From NCBI RefSeq assembly GCF_000338295.1, contig NZ_ANMO01000271.1, forward strand, positions 1 through 62,826: a stretch of 62,826 bases of DNA, written 5' to 3'. Positions 23,601 through 27,694 of this stretch are shown in pieces. How positions within the stretch are numbered: the stretch's first letter is position 1; each line of letters opens with the position of its first letter. The notes below the pieces were generated by a model. The model ran no database searches, was not told the DNA's origin, and was given only the letters and a program-made list of their open reading frames with translations. The DNA is from Rhodopirellula europaea 6C (GTDB lineage Bacteria > Planctomycetota > Planctomycetia > Pirellulales > Pirellulaceae). Position numbers and translations under genes: made by a program.

Positions 23601-26598
23601 CTGCCGTTTCGTAGGACATGACCAATTCGTAAGTCCCCTCGGTCACACCGCCAATTCCGGTTCCGGTGATCACAGGGTTGTACGAGTTGTTGCCAGACGC
23701 ACTGACACCGACGACGTAGTCGCCAGCTTCCAAAATGTCGATTTCGATCAGCGAATCGTCGCTGAAGTAATCGTCGTTGGCGGCGATTTCGATGTATTCG
23801 TCAGCACCGACTTGTTTGTACAGGCGAAGGGCCGTGTCCAGCGTGCTGGAGAGACTCAAACGCTGAGCAACCGTCGAGATCGAGAGCTTGCCCGGTTCGG
23901 TCAATTCGAATCGGTACAAGTCAATGTCGTTGGCTTCCGGACGGAACAAGTATTGTCCGTTGACGATGTCCGATGGGCTGGGGAACAACGCTTCGTTGTC
24001 ATCGCCCAGTTGCGACGAGAAGTCGACCACGTCGGGTGACTCGGGGTTCACGCCTTCGAGCACCGAACCGGTCGACTGGGTGACAGGTTGTGGAAGGTGA
24101 TCGGAGTAGCCGTATCCAAGCAGTTGGCCAATGCCCAAGAACGCACCGCGGAAGAACTCGCCGCCTGTTTGATCATCGACGCTGGCGTCAAAGTCTTGCG
24201 CATCCATCACCAAGAGCTGACGATCACCGATCGAAGCAGCGTTTGGATCGACGCCCAAGAATGTCTGGCCGTTGATGTCGAGCGGACGCGTGTCCAACGT
24301 CACTCCGCCAACCGCACTGTTGACGGTCAGGTTGTCATCGACGCTGCCGTAGAGCTCACCCAGGGTGATGCTCAACAAAGGGCTGCCCGATGGGATGCTG
24401 GTGACGGCACCCGATGCGGTGTCACCGATTTCAACAAACTGAACGCCCAAGTATTCGCTGAACAGCGACATGACTTCGCGAACGCGTTGTTTTTGTTCCG
24501 CGGTGATCTGGTTGATGTAAGTCTTGTCGAGATCCAAACCGCTGCTGCTCGGATCGTCGCCCAACCAACTGGTAGGGAAGTTGTAGTAAGCGGTCGTCAC
24601 GCCATCGAACGTGTCCGCACCTCGACGCCACACGTCCAACGGAACGGTGCGTTCCAAGCGACTCGGATCGTCTTCGCGAATGTTGCGAACGCCTTGGTAG
24701 TCCGTACCACCAGGGAAGTCGAGCGTGTAGAGCGGATCGTTTGGATTGGGATTGTCGATCTCGCCCCCGGTCAAACGAACGCTGGCGGTTTGTCCTTGGC
24801 CAATTCCGGCCAGGTTGTTGATGACCGCTGCGGTGTCAAAGCTGTCGCCAGCGTCGGCTGCCACCGAAACATTGCCCGGAGTCATGGGCAACGCGCTGTC
24901 GTTGCCGACTTTCAATCGAATAGCGCCCGGGATCTTGGGCAGCTGGTCGATTGGCATCGGTGGGTTGGTTTGCTGAGTCAGGTCAGGAACTTCGGAGAAG
25001 CTGAAGTTACTGTTGCCGTCATTCAGGAAGTCGTCGAACGTCAAGCGAACCGCATTGGGTTTGCCAGCGATGGGCGAGATGTCCGTTGGAGTGAAGACAT
25101 CGTCATCCGCACCCGTGACCGTATCGCGGGTGAAGATCAGTTGGAACAACTCGGTTTGGTTGGCCAAGTTGGCGACATCGACGTCTTCGGTGAAGTACAC
25201 ATCGATCATGTTCAACCGTGGCGTCCGTTGGCCTTGGTTGTCGACATCGATTGGTTCAGGAACCACTGCTAGGACTTGCGGTGGTTTGTTCAGGATGAAT
25301 GGAACGGCGAAGTCGACGCCATCGTTGAACGCTTCGCCCGCGAGGTTTCGCAGAGCGCGATCGCCAGCACCAAAGATTTCGATTTGGTAGGCGTCATCGG
25401 GAAGTGGTTCCGCGAAACGGAAGACGACTTCGTTGGGGTTGCTGCCCAAACCGATGTAGCCCGCGTTGACGGGAGTGTCCGTCGCGCCGGTCAGTGGCAA
25501 TGTGCCCGCGAAGGTGCCGATCGTTTGGCTGGTGCTTCCGCGTTCTTGTGTCGCGGTGACCAATTCGGCTGCGGTCGGAGTTGTGTTGATCGCGTTGATG
25601 AAATCAGCGATGGTCGTTGGGCTGGCTGCGTTGCGGTTGACTTGAACCGTGATGGTCTTGCCGCTGACGGAAACCAATGGAGCCGTTGGGCCACCGAAGT
25701 CACGCGACTGAACGATGACCGAGATGCCTTGTCCGCCGACGCCGGATTGGTTGGCGACGATCTTGGTGCTGAACGCGTTGCCCAAACCCAAGTCCGTGAA
25801 CGTCTGGGCGGCGTTTGCACCCGACAATGTCAGCGAGATGGGGTTGCTGGCAACCGATTGACCGATGGGTGTAGAGGAAGGTCCGCTGACTTGGAAACCA
25901 TCGGCGACCGTGTCGCGGTTCAGGTTCCGCTGGGTTGCGTTGTAGTCCTGAAGTGCCAAAGTCAAATCGCGGACCGTCGCCGGACGACTTGGGTTGGAGT
26001 TCAGATTCAGGCTGAGTGTTTTGTTCTCAGGATCCTGCGTGATGATCACAGGAGCGGTCGTCAGCGGACGCGACGTGCCCGTCAAAGTGACCGTCGTTCC
26101 ATTGCCACTGACGCCAGCCGCGGAGGCGCGGAATTCCAGCAACACATTCCCATTGGTGTTGAAGTCCGTCACGGCCGTCGCCGCTTCGAACCCACCGTCT
26201 TCACCGGCACGCGTCACGCTGATGGCCAGCGGATTGTCCGCCGTGCCCAGCGTGCTTGGATCGATGGATGAATCGTCGTCGAAACGGAACGTCAGCTCGT
26301 TGGGTGAAACGTTCAGCAGTTCCAAACCGTTGACCGGACGAATCGTGCTGCTGTTGTCGATCAGCTCCGATGCGTTGGGCTGGATAGCAACCAGCTCAGG
26401 ACCAGCCAGCAATTGGCGGGCTTCGAGCGATTGCGACTGAAGGCGTCGTTCCAGTTTGGCTCGTTGCGTTTTCCCGCGTCGCGATTGACCTCCTAGCAAG
26501 GAGGATCCGCTGCGGCGGCGACGATCATCACGCCGCTTAGCGGCAGATTCGTTGGCATTGTGCATGTTGGAAGAGTTGCCCGGGGTACCGATCGTCAT
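8611..26598 (-). CDS. Giant ~6000-residue extracellular multidomain protein
   Basis: One uninterrupted frame encodes about 5995 residues. The start is ATG 26598, with GAGG about 8 bases upstream; the frame is open to 26799. Order of parts by DNA position: LEARQLLAG planctomycete signal (about 26402-26428); metzincin-like segment with lost zinc ligands (about 24530-24090); PPC-type beta domain (about 23960-23610); beta-helix-like region (about 23500-22600); two Fn3-like repeats (22500-21780); more beta-helix; two PPC-like domains (about 19290-18050); a propeller-like stretch (about 17900-16300); three tandem repeats (15530-14745); another PPC (about 14540-14230); beta-helix (about 12960-11900); a run of 'DGQ..FTFEFD' repeats (11090-10120); GEVED domain (about 9700-9190); paired dockerin repeats (about 9175-8950); acidic Ser-rich tail. 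It is probably a surface or matrix protein used in adhesion or assembly. The domain names are by eye. Confidence 0.9.
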   Translation of the reverse strand: MTIGTPGNSSNMHNANESAAKRRDDRRRRSGSSLLGGQSRRGKTQRAKLERRLQSQSLEARQLLAGPELVAIQPNASELIDNSSTIRPVNGLELLNVSPNELTFRFDDDSSIDPSTLGTADNPLAISVTRAGEDGGFEAATAVTDFNTNGNVLLEFRASAAGVSGNGTTVTLTGTSRPLTTAPVIITQDPENKTLSLNLNSNPSRPATVRDLTLALQDYNATQRNLNRDTVADGFQVSGPSSTPIGQSVASNPISLTLSGANAAQTFTDLGLGNAFSTKIVANQSGVGGQGISVIVQSRDFGGPTAPLVSVSGKTITVQVNRNAASPTTIADFINAINTTPTAAELVTATQERGSTSQTIGTFAGTLPLTGATDTPVNAGYIGLGSNPNEVVFRFAEPLPDDAYQIEIFGAGDRALRNLAGEAFNDGVDFAVPFILNKPPQVLAVVPEPIDVDNQGQRTPRLNMIDVYFTEDVDVANLANQTELFQLIFTRDTVTGADDDVFTPTDISPIAGKPNAVRLTFDDFLNDGNSNFSFSEVPDLTQQTNPPMPIDQLPKIPGAIRLKVGNDSALPMTPGNVSVAADAGDSFDTAAVINNLAGIGQGQTASVRLTGGEIDNPNPNDPLYTLDFPGGTDYQGVRNIREDDPSRLERTVPLDVWRRGADTFDGVTTAYYNFPTSWLGDDPSSSGLDLDKTYINQITAEQKQRVREVMSLFSEYLGVQFVEIGDTASGAVTSIPSGSPLLSITLGELYGSVDDNLTVNSAVGGVTLDTRPLDINGQTFLGVDPNAASIGDRQLLVMDAQDFDASVDDQTGGEFFRGAFLGIGQLLGYGYSDHLPQPVTQSTGSVLEGVNPESPDVVDFSSQLGDDNEALFPSPSDIVNGQYLFRPEANDIDLYRFELTEPGKLSISTVAQRLSLSSTLDTALRLYKQVGADEYIEIAANDDYFSDDSLIEIDILEAGDYVVGVSASGNNSYNPVITGTGIGGVTEGTYELVMSYETAAASNLLDTPVNGTAAQPLDGDADGQPGGEFNFWFNPTNPDAVIYVDSVTGTNLPDRNFTTSDVNQFDLFVTMGTPTKPVAEIDDAIRLAEFRLNNGGTPVTKIRVIGGGSYEIGRSAFGNALKDGTSLDVPQDIALVIDGGSEFKMSRSRIGVGSTSESVDRSNSSLQILGTPFDAVSFAGLNGQVGSWGGIDLRGDIDYADDSKTNMEDNAVFLNHIQYADIQHGGGQVSVDGQTLTISPIELADVRATILNNQIRNSAQAAIAATPNTFAETRFDESQYQNQVAPGASTPSYFTSDVTRVGPHIRGNVLTNNSINGLQIRLLTPTGGDLQSLDVNARFDDTDIVHVLTENLLIEGNPGGVNAANEAPSVLLVRTAATATPATADGLDAGNYVYRMTFVDQNGFESTPSDNTTAVTVPANGSVQLSGLPTVPASSEFSGRRLYRATVDANGNPGEFRLVARLNTSDTSFSDSTAEGSNLLNPSIIAGTLLAGASSTIQTSSIPNPAAGGTGMVEPGQYVYRFTFATADGTEVGPSSESQIIETIDEGSISVSGIPAAPAGSGFASRIVYRAEVSSNGTVGEYRQVSVLNATQTSFTDAASIGTDRLDLLTVTAPLQARAGRLDPSLVIDPGMIVKLDGARIDVTFGSHLYAEGTAKEPIILTSLNDARYGTGGAFNTNNIAQGTNDGQNELSPGDWSGVYLAFGADASFDHAVLAGGGGTSRIEGGFASFNVLEVHQSGLRVANSRFESNADGRGFLNDSGNNTNNPEDPREQRVGRVNNASGTVFVRGAQPVVVDNEFVDGSGPAMSFDVNSFSWQEVTDLGRSTASRDFGIGSPVEDSLNRYEISGNSGPLIAGNAIDSATVSDDDVAAGIITAGLNGLEVRGGTVATEVVWDDTDIVHIVRDMIEIPNQHIYGGLRLESDARGSLVVKFQNQDLDVEDVLLRRQAGIVAGGTLLTAENEMLDIADRIGGSLQIVGQPDFPVVLTSLLDDTVGAGFTPDGRANIDTDNNGVRVDADGNPISILTSDTGGGQETPALLPLGQEYDRTDRTEVDNGTTIDNDIDPNSPGYLNTTVLGGGELQNVVVTGIDQNNGGALLAQQNYAFLYTTFIEVTSDFGTRTRIPLINAFGPNDNPNPILVGPDRVRSSGVFTAFGREIRFTAETFIVNNRAVAYTKLDFETVDGANFTAGNIGAIRVISYLDQGVTADDADVLYQIGTPGQADFRLMTLNETARVGFTHGGVYENDSINQFNASYSGWVTDDAGDLLNRLNTVQNGLNFDIAANINGDIPGAFGPVAGSANFDGVSSGTTAISQNGQPADIETAHVWQLSGGTDAARLTSFVEWIPFDPANPASITLPQSIDGAGSWDGITIREAASDANVSITSENEPGNVGNSDTNATPSTSQYLGELAPSIAAGDESRRIGLIVEGEISSRGDEDVYAFVAEAGTQVWLDIDRTNSNLDTVIELIDANGNTLILSDDSLEEARQIEELLSVDPTDPNAAARRAALREEIARRSGGGLNGYDIDQVLGLGTTLVDATADDSMFQDNYSTNARDAGMRIILPGTTGQRLLYHVRVRSGLTDTAESVTLPDGGGFLTSGDSLGKGRTTGSYQLQIRLGEDDVFAGTQVRYSDVRFATNGVQVIGGPMHSPLAGDDFETESPNGTFADAQRLGLYDGQYTSDGTITTLADGSIVLNRDSGGIDRVDIDLENAAGPLSSDSLSKNISGSLTDGGDVDWYEFEIDYKQLTRDDAALYLATVFDLDYSDGLARADTALYVFNALGELVLIGGDSNVADDQSSAGAGFDPSDLSRGSFGTADPYIGSAELPEGTYYVAISNQSRQPAVLDQFTNRDTANPLLRLEPVDSIRRIAEENFSNSSFFYPGTATTPVQPVLFDDNSILDYSLDDVVLYVNTGTTLFVVNPFTGENYGTIGNFGDEIRDIAFTANGELFAYTGYDDRPAGDTTWTYNRIDTATGQLSAPLSVGAGIETFHDLDVEAPPAQQILDQASDDGIEVEGITIRARFGTETGFFIGNRPTAQQGLTYTENILYAFNEETGEATGPVFDLTLFNSGAGTDRREIGAIDTSIPIGNQDTQLGIANATANNANGLPVARLFDGDTFSLTNGTETETFELNQGFTILAASPADALTGATLPNAAIPIATDTTLDPASILNNTLLTVETPGNAPVTFQITDSTAAIPPGNIRVQLDRTSDAVVFIDNLASVIRQQGIPVSAKGTQLALPTATNVQLAGPGATAADGIALVGNNNVTAGNIAVTLLPTDTAETIAFRISQAVQAANTGGALPTVTATPQGNSLAITGAIANVSSVTGAIRAGGSPNGGTITGVELVGNSLYGVSDNGGLYFVPSGQLSGTGSRFVGNYVSTATDLIGLNFTGLRAGPNSVEDGAYSDILFGTTSNGRIYAFNTQGELQPIFAGGRNFIETGVFGALGLDFSTLDYNLWHVAGARADDAGHGYNQTFSDTRVGYTGGNSLQFNYTAGAFNGNYNFGEAPVQNLNTVNENVRQDGQSVQSTYNLPGGAKGIVQSNAFSLEGYASADLPTMYFNYFLETDGVDDDTQTDNDDDLFAEDRDTLRVYVIDQFGVEHLVATNNESRGDFSFDDEFDDPAQVGIYDDDIDVDVQQLFDNTGTWRQARVPLNEFAGQSNLALRIEFATAGTTATNTAEIRTVAASGLTDGETFTIGGQLFSIDLSPTIAFPSGAQLSQLFSSGPTAEATFTVDGQEYILTDGTRTVSADQIEIDVTDGQPTALATLTAADVAAAVSTTFDTSVNVQRLVPSGAQLAVFYQNNPDEFRTVFINGTEFLLDDGFRDTADATAQIAGTALVPVDILAVYQTFDDADPDVDQVVDLSQEDVARVLSAVIGETDGTVDYDQLVPTGNQLSALYSDASETFVVEIDGVEYVLNDGTRSIQTGQVSVAIADFARSDIGAELQAVVEQNTGVQSPQFTTVDNFDFSDASDPVDPFGNPNPAGAVGRNDLLFQATPLPYVDGNTQVSGRGTLGTVTPTGVTNLGDVDLSSVEVAAGTTITVSTLADNPGIDLNVRFFDSTGVELRSPTGGLLAVENAANGTVSVTAPSDGVIYIGISGPENGDYDPRVSGTTSAAQVGGYDVTVSINPQLDVRANSSVVEFNGVGSVSVSTGSGLRVGSQNALPGIPIRISQSATSQEVAAALRQALANRFTDGNETLIPLVGSAVRLPNLTINDSGPFASTEQRYGDRFGANGRGAAADNESNGAFIDDIIIGFAERGEMVSAANPIGANEDFVLDQSVNLTTPAQPTQPTVSGSYQLEIRDASEYVSSGEVPAFTPQVQRNANGTAVQVAVAPDGTQVQANANGQFLDGNGAALDLTGFTGPFGINIDDGSLVALDTSGEPVQLRGVAFDARFRTFDTNERLSSGITLTALPASEIEDGATFTLADANTRLTFEFDILNDFGASDGFVNDDNRVVVRLPRTASAAEVANEIIRLINSNQVQAVIDGSAARSNGTVPPASASSPNALVNADTRINLYGDLSLRPDTAGRPTFANIEIADLRGDTNRVDESQGVIMIENNRFLFSSNAGVDINRDASARVTSDDLRDATPSILTYARNLIELNTENLIPGVVVQNNVIAFNADAGIRITGLDGNGASAQDPVGFDRIVNNTLVGGPIESGAELGPQVFESILFDQGGISFADAVVQDTLSLGPDVSSEFTDSEAALGSPDCHGIGPEPTSGQFTFSLGSGGQATFLFQDNLLVGDGTSAPDLVIFESGTPERVAVEISRDGVTFFSVGQIFGSDNTIDLDSFGFGPNDQFGFVRLTDLSTSGTFDFGAAGADIDGIGAISTIAREIYTPGSQGIVVQQNSAPTILNNIVANFQTGIAVASPQNNVPGDVDVSGDLTVIGGNTFFRNANNATAGSTGLFAQFISPFQQIFVDPVNLVFTPQAGTATIDSGISSLEDRSSLETVRGAIGLPPSPIVAPVYDLNGQLRTDDPNVASPNGLGFNVFVDRGAEERGDNDGPRFVVTSPRGDDLFNLAGQAFSVGTIHDAFEIQLIDGIAPADAAPGVGIDDSTVRSELVRVTRFFSDSNEVELLSEGVDYRFSYEPGDNKIRLTPIGGVWPNNATYTVELLGSTQSGDSVGVLKAEQGRVYADGATTQVGDKIFEADTGIGLSILPSELTRVNPLTNLIESNIDGQLVTIFDGVNEVTFEFDTEAIANVAEGNVPVRLPAAATAEQISDIFARAINGTELQLVAIHMQVADDATIETGRLQLLGTTAASENSYVSFEADSFLRHTNHVLDVTLLTTTTNGVNDFDGQQVSIFDGQQELTFEFDSNGVAAANADVVVAIRTDSTARQITAELLAAISTAGLNVETSGATGNFRISGTNGPISVTSLTDSIIVEGNSEIGTSFGFGLIVPTEEGQVSPQVSDGQTFTISRGTAQAVTFELDFDGFLNDSNAVAVSIPGGGFGGSTPDQVANALVAAISANFAGLSPVNIGGGRVTLGGDDQYSLNLANTSLSQSGFAGQPASIPVIVPLDDVRSAVVTGLEQSSATKLAAIQPIIDILSMSQTGVKRIAALYGEAISDAFASEIAAGTVVVQQPDSRILIEGASLVRGQSVISERITDEVGNQLLAGEAIIFVGNPLDFGDAADPRTPVSVDDNGPRHVITEGFQLGDRITADAGGVDNGSGTADSNADGDDGVAILGAMRPGFSTQFVIDVQSPTVGGVTPAFYLDAWFDWNGDGTFDETEVERFGSIGSGVARVIGTGGTTVNINVPSTAVTGEIQTRFRLSNESGLGSGGLAQSGEVEDYTFTINNNPYQNPSLIHDVNASGAITPLDALLIINAINAADGDINLANIPAGITLPQYPDVNGNGTVSALDALIVINRLNEITGPGQDPTGAGEPLLASSSSTSVYSAVSDGVLASSATIAFDPTSRNDDDSLSSEPAGEPIVESAAKTVADASSVFDSAAVISLDDVVETLASDRDQADQSEESEISALDSIFASMN
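10100..11150 (-). repeat. Tandem 'DGQxVxIFDGxxxxTFEFD' coding repeats
   Basis: Within the giant protein, at least three successive units of about 100 residues share a start like DGQLVTIFDGVNEVTFEFD, DGQQVSIFDGQQELTFEFD or DGQTFTISRGTAQAVTFELD. Each then has a V-V-A/R-I/L strand and a helix of the type T-x-x-Q-I-x-x-x-L-x-x-A-I. Related units occur alone near 13350-13100 and 17260-17000. The repeats are beta-rich with one helix and probably form an elongated array. Confidence 0.75.
14745..15530 (-). repeat. Three tandem 'PSGAQLxxLF' coding repeats
   Basis: Three units inside the giant protein begin PSGAQLSQLF (about 15466), PSGAQLAVFY (about 15232) and PTGNQLSALY (about 14932). Each continues with a strand such as FTVDGQEYILTDGTR, INGTEFLLDDGFR or EIDGVEYVLNDGTR, and closes with a helix near the 'LTAADVAAAVS' position. 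Unit spacing is about 235 and 300 bases, so the units have diverged in their linkers. Confidence 0.75.
21780..22500 (-). repeat. Two tandem Fn3-like coding repeats
   Basis: Two consecutive units of about 120 residues in the giant protein share GNYVYRMTFVDQNG / GQYVYRFTFATADG, SGLPTVPAS / SGIPAAPAG, RRLYRATVDANG / RIVYRAEVSSNG, and a final GEFRLVARLN / GEYRQVSVLN. The pattern fits an Fn3-like or Ig-like beta sandwich. Confidence 0.7.
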
Positions 26599-27054
26599 CA
26601 GTGTTGGCCTCGTCGTGCCGCTCTTAACAAACCAATTTGGGGCTGGTTCGCGGCGGAGCAGGATGCGGGGGAAGTAGCGAAAATGGAAGCCAAAGTCAGA
26701 GAAAAAGCTCGTTTTTGGCAGTTTGGATAAGTTGCAGCGGCTGCGCAATTGGGGCTTGGCCGCGGGGGTCGAGTGTACTTGGGGTGCCTCGCAAAGCAAC
26801 GAAAAACGCTGTTCTGACAGGGTTTATGTCGCTGCGTGACGGTCATGACGGTCATCCGGTTCAGATGACTTTCACCGGCGGTTGGATGCAAAATGAGACT
26901 AGAAAGTTCCCGAGTCGAATCCGCGGCCGATTCCAGCACCCGAGATCACAACTTCGTGCCGCGTTATGACGGTTTTGCGGAACTTAATCCCCCGCACGGG
27001 TTTGATGACGGTACATTCTTCCCCATCGCCCCTTCCTCTCTTGGAGAAACTTGG
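26599..27054. other. Divergent intergenic region with tandem 9-mer
   Basis: This 456-base spacer separates the giant gene (minus) from the LTxxQ protein gene (plus). A perfect tandem repeat of TGACGGTCA lies at 26837-26854, with no gap. No certain promoter could be picked out. Short open frames here look like chance. Confidence 0.4.
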
Positions 27055-27591
27055 ATGAAACACTTGATCGCGTTGGCATTGATTGCTTGTTTGGCTGCTT
27101 CTGCATCCGCGGATGACAAACCCGAAGGAAAGAAAAAACGGGGCGGAAATCGAAACGCCGGTGCATGGATGGCCGGGAACCTCGGCAAGACGCTCGAGAA
27201 GGTCGAATTGACCGACGAGCAGAAAGAGAAATGGAACGAAGCCAAGAAGAGCTTCACCGCACAAGTCAAAGATCTGCGGGAGGAAGGCCTGACCCCCGAA
27301 CTGATGAAGAAGCGAAACGATGCTCACAAGGAAGCTCGTGAAGCTGGTTTGAAGGGCAAGGAGTTGGCTGCGAAGTTGAACGAAGGCTTCAGCGAAGAAG
27401 AACAGGCCTTGTTCAGCAAGCAACAGAAAGCGGTTCGTTCACTCCGCGCATCGGTGGCGGGCATGCTGACCCCCGAACAGATGGCAGCATTGCCCGAACA
27501 AGCCCGCAAGCAAATGACCGCCACGAAAGAACGCGGTGAGGGCAAAGGCAAGGGACGCGGAAAAGGCAAAGGCAAGAAGAAAGACGCCTGA
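27055..27591 (+). CDS. Periplasmic LTxxQ-type helical protein
   Basis: The protein has 178 residues. The signal peptide MKHLIALALIACLAASASA is followed by a Lys-rich stretch and a long helical region containing LTDEQKEKW (about residue 45) and LTPEQMAAL (about 141), the LTxxQ pattern of Spy/CpxP-like periplasmic proteins. The C-terminus is a Gly/Lys repeat tail (GKGKGRGKGKGKKK). The start is fixed by GGAGAAA a few bases before the ATG and by the signal peptide; the frame stays open upstream. A chaperone or metal-sensing role is known for Spy/CpxP but is not shown here. It is transcribed alone, with a strong terminator 28 bases after the stop. Confidence 0.8.
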   Translation: MKHLIALALIACLAASASADDKPEGKKKRGGNRNAGAWMAGNLGKTLEKVELTDEQKEKWNEAKKSFTAQVKDLREEGLTPELMKKRNDAHKEAREAGLKGKELAAKLNEGFSEEEQALFSKQQKAVRSLRASVAGMLTPEQMAALPEQARKQMTATKERGEGKGKGRGKGKGKKKDA

Positions 27592-27619
27592 GTCCGGCTG
27601 ACCAGACGATCAATTCTGA

Positions 27620-27655
27620 CCACGTGGGCTGCTGTCGGCCCACGTGGTTTTTGTT
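27620..27655 (+). terminator. Intrinsic terminator after LTxxQ gene
   Basis: A perfect 10-bp stem CCACGTGGGC / GCCCACGTGG (27620-27629 and 27638-27647) with an 8-base loop is followed by TTTTTGTTT. It lies between the convergent ends of the LTxxQ gene and dnaE; the T-run supports plus-strand termination. Confidence 0.9.
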
Positions 27656-27694
27656 TGGGAAGTGGAAAGTGCCACAGGGACTCAGGACCACAGG

